From Phycisphaerae bacterium (GTDB taxonomy: Bacteria > Planctomycetota > Phycisphaerae > SM23-33), in the NCBI GenBank assembly GCA_022866005.1, contig JALHTV010000198.1, positions 1 through 5,984 of the forward strand: DNA of 5,984 bases. The letters run 5' to 3'. Below the pieces are notes generated by a model, which saw nothing but the letters and a program-made list of their open reading frames with translations, was not told where the DNA came from and made no database searches. Positions 1 to 5,662 of this stretch are shown piece by piece (within the stretch, counting starts at the first letter, position 1; each line of letters opens with the position of its first letter). Position numbers and translations under genes: made by a program.

Positions 1-165
1 GTCGCTGCCGCGGGTGAAGTTGACGGCCATCGCCAGCATGCTGGTGCCCAGGGCGCCGACGACGGCGGCGACGGACCCGCCGCCGGGGGTGGGCGTCTTG
101 GCGGCGACCGAGTCGATGAACTTCGTTACCGAGGCGTCCAAGTGGTCTGGACTATTCGGGGGCAT
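1..165 (-). CDS. Cyclodeaminase/cyclohydrolase (FTCD_C) family protein, N-terminal fragment
   Basis: Only the first 55 codons are present; the gene runs off the left edge. The translation starts MPPNSPDHLD and contains KTPTPGGGSVAA followed by a small-residue helix (VVGALGTSMLAMAVNFT). That glycine-rich 'PTPGGGS' helix start is the hallmark of the formiminotransferase-cyclodeaminase C-terminal family, which includes bacterial methenyltetrahydrofolate cyclohydrolase FchA. Family members act on folate one-carbon units in the cytoplasm (formimino-THF deamination or methenyl-THF hydrolysis); which reaction applies here cannot be told from this fragment. The ATG is supported by an AGGAGA Shine-Dalgarno (171-176) five bases upstream. 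The start lies inside the end of the upstream M16 peptidase gene (14-nt overlap), suggesting translational coupling in the same operon. No functional link between a folate enzyme and a peptidase is evident, so the arrangement may be purely organisational. Confidence 0.85.
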   Translation of the reverse strand, partial: MPPNSPDHLDASVTKFIDSVAAKTPTPGGGSVAAVVGALGTSMLAMAVNFTRGSD

Positions 166-2935
166 GAGTCTCTCCTGTGATGGCGGGGCCCGAGGCCGGT
201 TCCGTGGCGGGCTGCGTCACCGGGGCGGACGCCGGTGCGGTGGCTGAGGTTTCCGAAGTCCCCCGCAGCGTCTCGCCCTCCAGCGGGGTGGTGACCACGG
301 TCACCAGGGGCTTGCTGAGATACTTGGCGCCCACGTCGCAGACGTCCTTCGGCGTGATCGCGCGGTACCGCGGGACCATCCGGCGCCGCCAGTCGTAGCC
401 CAGGCCGTACAGCTCGTCCAGCGCCGACGACAGCGCCAGGCTCGCGGCTGACTGATTGTCCAGCATCTCCGCCGTGAGGATGACGTTCACCGCTTCGTCC
501 ACCTCCCGCTGACTGGGCAGGTAGGTGGTGGCCTTGGCGAGGTCGTTCTTGATGATGGCGACCACGCGGGTGGCGTTGGCGGGCTCGCAGGCCGCGATAG
601 TCACGAAGGCCCCCGGCGCCAGCCCGGGCCAGTTGTAGGCGTGGACCATGTAGACCAGGCGCTTGCCGCGCAGCTCATCGTGCAGCCACCCGGAGGGCAG
701 TTGGTAACCGCTGAGGATCGTGTCCAGCACGTCGATGGCCAGACGGTCGTCCACGTCGCTGACCTTCATGCCCGGTGCGGCCACGATGACTCCGGCCACG
801 GGCTGATCGGGCACCTTGACCACGTACTGCTCCCCGGTGGGCGCGACGCTGCGCAGCGGCGGCAGGCGCATCGCTACGCGCCCCGTGGGCATGGCCGCGA
901 AGATTCGCTCGATCGCCAGCCGCGCTACAGCGCGGTCGACCTGTCCGCAGATCGCCAGCACGCTGCCCCCGGCCTTGACGCACCGGTGGTGGTGAGCGGC
1001 CAGTTGCTCCGGCGTCGCAGCCGCCACCACGTCCTGCCGGCCGACCGGCAGCAGCGCGTACGGCGAGCGGGCGAAGAACTGCTCGCGGTAGAGCTTGTTC
1101 AGGCGGCTGCTCCACTCCTGATCCACGCGCTGGATGGCCGCCAGTTGCGCCGGCCGGAGGATGTCCAACTCCTGGGGACTGAACGTCGGGCGCAGGATCA
1201 CCTGGCCGAAGACCTCCAGGGCGGACAGGAACCTGTCGTCCAGGACCGTGGCCTGCCAGAAGAAGGTGTTGTTGCCGCACTCGCCGCTGAGGGTGTGGAA
1301 GGCCTTGGCGATGGCGTCGGCCGAGAGATTGCCCGCGCCCTTGATGCTCAGGGCCATCATCAACGCCCCCAGGCCGTTGGTCTCCTCGTCTTCCAGCAGC
1401 AGCCCGCCCTCGGTCACCATCGCCATCGCGACCAGGCCGCGACCGCCCTTGGCCGGCAGCGGCTGGAGGATCACCCGCAGCCCGTTGGACAGGGTGAAGG
1501 CCTCCGCCATCTGGTCCAAGCGCCCCCCCTCGGCCGGGGCGCTGGCGGCCCCCGTCGAGGGCGGCGTGAGGCGCGTGACGACCATGCGGTCGAGGGCCAG
1601 GTACCGCCGGGCCACGTCGCGGACCTGCGCGGCGGTGACGTCCTGGATCCGCCGCGTGTAGTCGGCCGAGAAGGCCGCGTCACCGGTGCTCAGGTAGTCG
1701 CTGCCCAGCGTGGCGGCCTGGGACTCTACCGACTGCTGACTCAGCACCCACTGGGTGATCTTCTCGCGCTTGCCCTGCTCCAGCTCCGCCTGCGAGACGC
1801 CCCTCTGCGCGACGGCCTGGAGCTCAGCCAGGATGGCGGCCTCGGCCTCATCGGCCTTGTCGGGCGCACAGCGGAAGCTCACGGAGAACGCCCCGCGCCC
1901 CCACGGGGGCGTCCAGGAACTGGTGTCGATGGCCGTGACCAGCTTGCGCTGGCGCAGGATGCGCTCCGGCAGGCGGCTGGTGGGGCTGGCCGCGAGGATG
2001 TCGCTGAGCACGTCCAGGGCGTAGAGGTCCTCGTGCACGAGCGGGACGGTCTGGAAGCTGAGCTCCTGGAGCGTCTCGCTGAGGGCCGGCATCTCCAGGC
2101 CGCGGCGACGCACGCCGACCACCGGAGGGACCGCCGGCACGCCCAGGTCCACCGCCCGGCCGCGGGGCAGGTCGCCCAGGGCCTTGCGGACGCGATCGAG
2201 GCAGGCCTGGACGTCCACGTCGCCCACGATGACCAGGACCATGTTCTGCGGGACGTACGAGCGGGCGTAGTAGTCCTGCACGTCGGCGAAGGTCAAGCGA
2301 CTGAGCGGTTCCAGATAGCCGATCACCGGCACGCCCGCGGGGTGATCGCCGAACAGGTTGGCGGCGTGGGCGTACCACAGTTGCCGGCCCGGGTCGTCCT
2401 TGCTCATCTCGATCTCGCGCTGCACGACGCCGTGCTCGCGATTGAAGTCGGCCTGGGTCATCTGTGGCCGGGCGAGCCAGTCGGCGATGAGGTCGATGCA
2501 CTCGCCCGCCTTGGACGCCTCCGCCGAGATGTGGTAGCAGGTGTGGTCCAGCGACGTGTAGGCGTTGGCCTGGCCGCCGATCTGCCGCACCCGGTCGGGG
2601 ACGTTGGGCTCCTTGCCCGCGGGGGACGTCTGGCCTTCCATCAGGTGCTCGGCCCCCAAGGCCACCAGGTGCTCGGTGAGGTGACTGATGCCGCAGCCAA
2701 GGTACTTGCCTTCGTACAGCCCGCCGCTGCGCACGAAGCCGCGAACGGTGACCACGGGCGTGGTCCGCGAGGGCTTCACCAGCACCGTCACGCCGTTGGG
2801 CAGCGTGTCGACGACGATGTCCTGGGGGGCGGGGACGGGTGGAGGGGGCGGCTGGAAGAAGCTCATGATCCGGGTGCAGCCGCAGAAGGCGACGCTCAAG
2901 AGAATCGAGAACGCCAGTGTTCGCATGAGGCGCAT
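152..2935 (-). CDS. Two-repeat M16 family zinc metallopeptidase, probable lipoprotein (pitrilysin/PqqL-like)
   Basis: The 927-residue protein has two consecutive M16 halves, a size matching pitrilysin/PqqL-type single-chain enzymes. The first half (about 40-455) holds the inverted zinc motif H85-L-T-E88-H89 and the distal glutamate ligand in VVQRE (E174), preceded by the family-typical NAYTSLDHTCY. The H89-E174 spacing is 85 residues against 76 in mitochondrial processing peptidase, consistent with a short insertion around 95-115. The second half (about 472-885) lacks HxxEH (GLGALMMAL occupies that place) but keeps an LRGKRLVY segment resembling the conserved Arg/Tyr pair of the non-catalytic half. 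So the chain carries one active site and one partner domain, forming the usual clamshell that degrades peptides. The N-terminus is a basic, hydrophobic signal with cysteines at 18 and 20, probably a lipoprotein signal with a non-ideal lipobox, then a Pro-rich linker (29-38). Residues 893-918 are an Ala/Pro/Thr/Ser-rich tail. The start has GGAGGA at 2942-2947, seven bases upstream; Met4 is a weaker alternative. It lies 31 nt after the receiver gene. Confidence 0.93.
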   Translation of the reverse strand: MRLMRTLAFSILLSVAFCGCTRIMSFFQPPPPPVPAPQDIVVDTLPNGVTVLVKPSRTTPVVTVRGFVRSGGLYEGKYLGCGISHLTEHLVALGAEHLMEGQTSPAGKEPNVPDRVRQIGGQANAYTSLDHTCYHISAEASKAGECIDLIADWLARPQMTQADFNREHGVVQREIEMSKDDPGRQLWYAHAANLFGDHPAGVPVIGYLEPLSRLTFADVQDYYARSYVPQNMVLVIVGDVDVQACLDRVRKALGDLPRGRAVDLGVPAVPPVVGVRRRGLEMPALSETLQELSFQTVPLVHEDLYALDVLSDILAASPTSRLPERILRQRKLVTAIDTSSWTPPWGRGAFSVSFRCAPDKADEAEAAILAELQAVAQRGVSQAELEQGKREKITQWVLSQQSVESQAATLGSDYLSTGDAAFSADYTRRIQDVTAAQVRDVARRYLALDRMVVTRLTPPSTGAASAPAEGGRLDQMAEAFTLSNGLRVILQPLPAKGGRGLVAMAMVTEGGLLLEDEETNGLGALMMALSIKGAGNLSADAIAKAFHTLSGECGNNTFFWQATVLDDRFLSALEVFGQVILRPTFSPQELDILRPAQLAAIQRVDQEWSSRLNKLYREQFFARSPYALLPVGRQDVVAAATPEQLAAHHHRCVKAGGSVLAICGQVDRAVARLAIERIFAAMPTGRVAMRLPPLRSVAPTGEQYVVKVPDQPVAGVIVAAPGMKVSDVDDRLAIDVLDTILSGYQLPSGWLHDELRGKRLVYMVHAYNWPGLAPGAFVTIAACEPANATRVVAIIKNDLAKATTYLPSQREVDEAVNVILTAEMLDNQSAASLALSSALDELYGLGYDWRRRMVPRYRAITPKDVCDVGAKYLSKPLVTVVTTPLEGETLRGTSETSATAPASAPVTQPATEPASGPAITGETHAPE

Positions 2936-2966
2936 TGGCGATCCTCCGATCTTGCGGCCGGCGGGC

Positions 2967-3467
2967 CTAGGGGCTGGGCGATTCCGGGCCGGCGTCGATG
3001 TCGTTCAGATAGGCCAGCGTCCTGTCCAGTTCGTTCTTGAGGTGCCGGACGCGCAGCAGGCTCTTGACCCGCGTGACCAGTTCCAGACGGTTGACGGGCT
3101 TGGTGATGAAGTCGTCCGTGCCGCTTTCCACCCCGCGCTCGATGTCCCCCAGCTCGTGCAGGGCCGTGACCATGATGATCGGGATGTCCCGCGTGGCGGG
3201 GGCGCTCTTGAGCTTGCGGCACACCTCAAACCCGCTCATCCGCGGCATCATGATGTCCAGCAGGATCAGGTCGGGGCTGTCGGCCTTGACCTTCTCCAGC
3301 GCCCCCAGGCCGTTGGTGGCCGTGAGGACCTGGCAGCCCAGCCCGTCCAGGTACGCCACCAGCAGCTCCAGGTTCTGGATGTTGTCGTCCACCACCAGGA
3401 TCTTGCTGCGAGCGAGCTGGTCTTGGTCTTCGGCGCCTGTGACCTTGTCAGCCGGCAACTGGGTCAT
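2967..3467 (-). CDS. Stand-alone response regulator receiver (CheY-like) protein
   Basis: This is a 166-residue protein with a single receiver domain at about 22-140. Key residues are visible: acidic pair D27-D28 in KILVVDDN, phospho-acceptor D71 in LILLDIMMPRMSG, the switch threonine T101 in IIMVTA, and lysine K123 in ITKPV. After the domain comes a short charged helix (about 140-156) and a polar tail, with no DNA-binding, GGDEF or other output domain. It therefore probably acts by protein-protein contact or in a phosphorelay with a histidine kinase encoded elsewhere. The sequence resembles PleD-type receivers, which often sit next to GGDEF domains or kinases. I chose the ATG giving MTQLPADKV because GGGAGG lies six bases upstream; in-frame ATGs at 3503 and 3602 would add an unlikely basic, Pro/Arg-rich extension. 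It is the first gene of the leftward operon, with the M16 gene 31 nt downstream. Whether it regulates that peptidase is unknown. Confidence 0.93.
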   Translation of the reverse strand: MTQLPADKVTGAEDQDQLARSKILVVDDNIQNLELLVAYLDGLGCQVLTATNGLGALEKVKADSPDLILLDIMMPRMSGFEVCRKLKSAPATRDIPIIMVTALHELGDIERGVESGTDDFITKPVNRLELVTRVKSLLRVRHLKNELDRTLAYLNDIDAGPESPSP

Positions 3468-3473
3468 GGGGAG

Positions 3474-3479
3474 CCTCCC
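3474..3479 (-). promoter_or_regulatory. Ribosome binding site deciding the receiver gene start
   Basis: On the minus strand this reads GGGAGG, six bases before the ATG at 3467. The longer in-frame starts at 3503 and 3602 have no comparable site, so this one fixes the start at MTQLPADKV. Confidence 0.7.
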
Positions 3480-3520
3480 GTCTTCCAAGGTGTACCGGGC
3501 CATCCGTGCCCGGGCGATAA

Positions 3521-3549
3521 AGCCTAGCCTCTGACCGGTGGGATAGCAA
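3521..3549 (-). promoter_or_regulatory. Candidate sigma70-type promoter for the receiver/M16/cyclodeaminase operon
   Basis: On the minus strand TTGCTA (3549-3544, four of six matches to TTGACA) is separated by 17 bases from TAGGCT (3526-3521, three of six matches to TATAAT). Transcription would start near 3513, giving a leader of about 45 nt before the ATG at 3467. The -35 hexamer lies inside the 3535-3555 dyad, so a repressor or activator could act there. The match is modest and rests on spacing and position. Confidence 0.35.
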
Positions 3550-3555
3550 CACCGG
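3535..3555. repeat. 21-bp dyad (6-9-6) over the receiver-operon promoter
   Basis: CCGGTG (3535-3540) and its exact reverse complement CACCGG (3550-3555) flank a 9-base spacer that contains the candidate -35 hexamer of the leftward operon. The arrangement fits an operator bound by a dimeric regulator. As RNA it would be a simple hairpin. The symmetry is directly visible; the binding role is inferred. Confidence 0.45.
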
Positions 3556-3570
3556 GCTGGGGCGGGGTCA

Positions 3571-3603
3571 GGTTGGCAATTGCCGGGGGGTTGGGCCGGC
3601 AAT
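3571..3603. repeat. Compound palindrome; left copy of a direct repeat shared with the priA upstream region
   Basis: The element combines a perfect 10-bp palindrome, GGCAATTGCC (3575-3584), with a perfect 8-bp inverted repeat, ATTGCCGG (3579-3586) and CCGGCAAT (3596-3603), separated by nine G/T bases. Its first 20 bases (3571-3590) match 5643-5662 at 18 of 20 positions in the same orientation. It may be a regulator site with three half-sites, a dispersed palindromic repeat, or one boundary of the inserted TcmP/DUF5131 segment. Confidence 0.55.
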
Positions 3604-3647
3604 ACCTCAGTGCGACGGTCTTGGATGCGTGTGCGATGTCTGCAGCA

Positions 3648-3663
3648 CTCCCTATAAAGGGAG
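3648..3663. repeat. Perfect 6-bp inverted repeat around a TATAAA box
   Basis: CTCCCT (3648-3653), loop ATAA, AGGGAG (3658-3663). The centre reads TATAAA (3653-3658), a good -10-like hexamer, but no acceptable -35 lies 16-18 bases upstream. No T-run follows, so it is not an obvious intrinsic terminator in the plus direction. An operator or a short hairpin are both possible. Confidence 0.4.
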
Positions 3664-3674
3664 GCGGAATCTGA

Positions 3675-3702
3675 TTGACGTTCGGTATTTGTTAGATACC
3701 AT
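3675..3702 (+). promoter_or_regulatory. Candidate promoter for the TcmP/DUF5131 cassette
   Basis: TTGACG (3675-3680, five of six to the -35 consensus), a 16-base spacer, then TACCAT (3697-3702, four of six to the -10 consensus). The spacer carries a small dyad, GGTAT (3684-3688) and ATACC (3696-3700), running into the -10 box and so a possible operator. Transcription would begin near 3709, leaving about 140 nt of leader before the ATG at 3849. It is the best plus-strand promoter match I could find in this intergenic region. Confidence 0.35.
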
Positions 3703-3848
3703 AGAGTGCGGCTGTCGTGGAATCGCTGGCTGTAGTCTGCGGACCAATGGCTGGTTGCCTGGCCAGCACTTGACCGATGTAAGTCTCTGTTGTGGTGGCG
3801 CCTCCAGGAGGTCCACCCACGCTGCCCCGGTCATTCAAGGCGAAGGCA

Positions 3849-4751
3849 ATGACAGGTGGAAAGTTGCAGTCCTTTGGGGGGGAATGGACCGAGCAGAAGC
3901 TCGGGATGCTAGATGAGTACTTGGCCGCCTATGCGAAGGTCATGATGAATCAGCGTTTCGAGCGGCTCTACATCGATGCCTTTGCGGGCACGGGCTACCG
4001 CGAGGTGGCCTCGGCCGAACCCGACTTCGGATTCTTCGCCCCAGAACTGGCGGAGGATGAGCCGCAGAAGTTCTTCGATGGTTCTGCCAGCATCGCGCTC
4101 CGAGTCCAGCCTGCCTTCCACCGCTACCTGTTCATCGAGCGGTCGCCCAAGCGGTTCGCGGAATTGCTCAAGCTCAAAGGCAAGTTCCCTGACCTGGCGG
4201 ACCGGATGGAGTTCATCCAGCAAGACGCCAACTGCGTGCTCCAGAACCTTTGCGCCGGGTGGAACAGCAAGACGATGCGAGGCGTGCTCTTCTTGGATCC
4301 CTCCGGGATGCAGGTGGAATGGGCGACGCTGGAGGCCGTGGCTCGCACACAGGCCATCGACGTCTGGATTCTGTTCCCACTGGGTATCGGCGTCAATCGG
4401 TTGTTGCCGCGCAATGGCAGAATCCCCGATGGGTGGCGGACCAGACTCGACCGGGTTCTGCCCGGCAATTGGTACGATGCGTTCTACCGACAGGCTCGAA
4501 TTGAGGGCCTGTTCGAGGCCGAACCGCAGACGGTGAAGACCGGGTCCCTCAACTCGATCGCTGAGTACTATCAAGAGCAGCTCAGAACAATTTTCCCGGC
4601 CGTCGCGGAGAACCCTAGGGTGCTCATCAACTCTCGCAGGGTGCCTCTGTTCCTGTTATGCTTTGCCGCAGGCAACCCCAGCCCCAAGGCGAAGGGGGCC
4701 GCGTTGCGCATCGCCCAGCACATCTTGCGTGAGGGCCGATCATGGGCATGA
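3849..4751 (+). CDS. tcmP: Three-Cys-motif partner protein TcmP (methyltransferase-like)
   Basis: A 300-residue protein with the family's characteristic blocks: FGGEWTEQKL (9-18), YIDAFAGTG (41-49), DGSASIAL (77-84), YLFIERSPKRF (93-103), QQDANCVLQNL (124-134), GVLFLDPSGMQVEW (145-158), IDVWILFPLGIGVNRLL (170-186) and a C-terminal GNPSPKAKGAALRIAQHIL (275-293). These define the 'three-Cys-motif partner' family, which recurrently sits beside a DUF5131 gene as here. DAFAGTG looks like the SAM-binding loop of class I methyltransferases, E97 fits the acidic residue ending strand 2, and DPSG fits the motif IV position. Methyl transfer is an inference; substrate and activity are not known to me. 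The ATG at 3849 gives the usual family N-terminus with a weak AAGG eight bases upstream. A GTG at 3792 would add 19 Pro-rich residues. The stop overlaps the next gene. Base composition is less GC-extreme than the left operon, consistent with transfer. Confidence 0.9.
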   Translation: MTGGKLQSFGGEWTEQKLGMLDEYLAAYAKVMMNQRFERLYIDAFAGTGYREVASAEPDFGFFAPELAEDEPQKFFDGSASIALRVQPAFHRYLFIERSPKRFAELLKLKGKFPDLADRMEFIQQDANCVLQNLCAGWNSKTMRGVLFLDPSGMQVEWATLEAVARTQAIDVWILFPLGIGVNRLLPRNGRIPDGWRTRLDRVLPGNWYDAFYRQARIEGLFEAEPQTVKTGSLNSIAEYYQEQLRTIFPAVAENPRVLINSRRVPLFLLCFAAGNPSPKAKGAALRIAQHILREGRSWA

Positions 4752-5470
4752 ACTCCCAGATTGAGTGGACCGAATCGACGTGGAACCCGGTGACGGGCTG
4801 CACGAAGATTAGCCCCGGCTGCGCCCACTGCTACGCGGAGCGAATGGCTCGCCGGCTGCATGCCATGGGTCAGCCCAACTACTGCAATGGCTTCCGCGTC
4901 ACGGTCCACGAGCGTGCCCTGGACTTGCCCCTGGGCTGGAGAAGACCGCAGGTAGTCTTCGTCAACTCCATGGGCGACCTGTTTCACGAGGATGTGCCCT
5001 TCGACTTCGTCCGTCGGGTTTTCGACGTGATGCAGCGGGCGGATTGGCACGTCTTCCAGGTGCTGACGAAACGCTCGCGGCGGTTGGCCGATCTGGCCCC
5101 GCTGCTGCCCTGGCCAGACAACATTTGGATGGGTGTTACGGTGGAGAACGCCGAGTACGTCCACCGCATCGATGACCTTCGGCTCGTGCCCGCAGCCGTG
5201 CGGTTCCTGTCGCTTGAGCCGCTGTTGGGGCCGTTGCCAGGCTTGGGCCTAGAAAGCATCGACTGGGTAATCGTCGGCGGCGAGTCCGGCCCGGGTGCCC
5301 GCCCAATGGCCGAGGCGTGGGCGCAGGACCTCTGCGACCAGTGCCGCCAGGTCGGTGTGCCTTTCTTCTTCAAGCAATGGGGCGGCACGAATAAGAAGAA
5401 GGCCGGGCGCCTCCTGGACGGCCAGACGTGGGACCAGATGCCTGAGCACTCATACTGTCCCACGCACTGA
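4742..5470 (+). CDS. DUF5131 / phage Gp37-Gp68 family protein (three-Cys-motif, radical-SAM-like)
   Basis: A 242-residue protein beginning with the family signature IEWTESTWNPVTGCTKISPG and carrying three cysteines, C20-X6-C27-X2-C30, as GC...GCAHCYAE. Other family blocks are VVFVNSMGDLFHEDVP (71-86), FQVLTKRS (105-112), NIWMGVTVEN (127-136), FLSLEPLLGP (155-164), WVIVGGESGPGARPM (175-189) and VPFFFKQWGG (206-215), ending in the usual LLDGQTWDQMP. It appears full length. The three cysteines probably bind an iron-sulfur cluster, and the TIM-barrel-like strand pattern suggests a radical-SAM-related enzyme; no substrate is known to me. The gene is coupled to tcmP: ATG 4742 overlaps it by 10 nt, with GAGGG six bases upstream, while the in-frame ATG at 4748 would make a classic ATGA overlap but has a distant ribosome site. 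The pair is found in bacteria and phages, so a mobile or phage origin is plausible. Confidence 0.92.
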   Translation: MGMNSQIEWTESTWNPVTGCTKISPGCAHCYAERMARRLHAMGQPNYCNGFRVTVHERALDLPLGWRRPQVVFVNSMGDLFHEDVPFDFVRRVFDVMQRADWHVFQVLTKRSRRLADLAPLLPWPDNIWMGVTVENAEYVHRIDDLRLVPAAVRFLSLEPLLGPLPGLGLESIDWVIVGGESGPGARPMAEAWAQDLCDQCRQVGVPFFFKQWGGTNKKKAGRLLDGQTWDQMPEHSYCPTH

Positions 5471-5481
5471 TATCGTCTTCC

Positions 5482-5506
5482 ACCCCGTCAAGGGGTAGTT
5501 GCTTTT
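5482..5506 (+). terminator. Weak intrinsic-terminator-like hairpin after the cassette
   Basis: ACCCC (5482-5486), loop GTCAA, GGGGT (5492-5496), followed six bases later by TTTT (5503-5506). It begins 12 bases after the DUF5131 stop, where a terminator would be expected. The stem is only five pairs and the T-run is short and displaced, so it may be leaky or not functional. Confidence 0.35.
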
Positions 5507-5512
5507 CCTAAG

Positions 5513-5584
5513 GGATGTCGGCTCATCTCTGTGTTGCTTCGGGTACCGGAAGACAACTCGCACATGTTCTAGCAATAGACATCC
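5513..5584. repeat. Nested inverted repeats in the DUF5131-priA intergenic region
   Basis: An outer pair, GGATGTC (5513-5519) and GACATCC (5578-5584), is exactly complementary across 58 bases. Inside it GTTGCTTC (5533-5540) pairs with GAAG and CAAC (5549-5557, one bulged A at 5553), and the loop itself contains the palindrome GGTACC (5542-5547). Together they could fold as a stem with an inner hairpin, but no T-run follows. It may be a structured leader, a small RNA, a DNA binding site or a mobile palindromic repeat. I recognise no known RNA family. Confidence 0.35.
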
Positions 5585-5642
5585 GGCGGGCCTTCTCTCC
5601 CGGGCATTTCTTTGGCAGGATGGCGGCGGGGCTCCTCCGCTG

Positions 5643-5662
5643 GGTTGGCAATTGGCGGGGGC
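5643..5662. repeat. Right copy of the 20-bp direct repeat
   Basis: GGTTGGCAATTG followed by GCGGGGGC; 18 of 20 bases match 3571-3590 in the same orientation. Beyond a seven-base length difference both copies continue with CCGGC and a TA two bases later. The copy lies immediately before priA and includes the candidate -35 hexamer of that gene. It lacks the perfect right half of the left copy's palindrome. Confidence 0.5.

Larger units (their letters stand above)
3468..3848. other. Divergent intergenic region with clustered inverted repeats
   Basis: This 381-nt stretch separates the leftward receiver operon from the rightward TcmP/DUF5131 pair. The part from about 3610 to 3790 is visibly more AT-rich than the flanking genes. 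Open frames cross it (for example 3629-3916 plus and 3652-3834 minus), but none has a recognisable product, a good ribosome site or codon use like the neighbours, so I call no gene. It holds candidate promoters in both directions and at least four dyads: 3535-3555, 3579-3603, 3648-3663 and 3684-3700. This density suggests regulatory DNA, an insertion boundary, or both. Confidence 0.7.

Noticed and set aside
1848..2501. Minus-strand frame rich in Arg/Pro/Gly inside the M16 gene
   Set aside because: Out-of-frame shadow of the M16 coding sequence with no family motif.
641..3040. Long plus-strand open frame (about 799 codons) opposite the M16 gene
   Set aside because: It is antisense to a clearly conserved peptidase, has a His/Gln/Arg/Gly-rich composition typical of GC-rich shadow frames, and shows no recognisable domain.
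3535..3663. Clustered inverted repeats as a possible CRISPR array or integron site
   Set aside because: The dyads differ from each other in sequence and are not regularly spaced direct repeats with unique spacers; no cas or integrase gene is in the window.
3792..3848. GTG start adding 19 residues to TcmP
   Set aside because: The extra residues are Pro-rich and unlike family N-termini, no ribosome site precedes the GTG, and the ATG at 3849 gives the usual family beginning.
3629..3916. Small plus-strand frame (95 codons) with several cysteines spanning the intergenic region into tcmP
   Set aside because: No ribosome site, no recognisable family, and it overlaps the well-supported tcmP start in another frame; the cysteines have no regular metal-site spacing.
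3909..4574. Minus-strand frame (221 codons) opposite tcmP
   Set aside because: Antisense shadow of a gene with strong family motifs on the plus strand.
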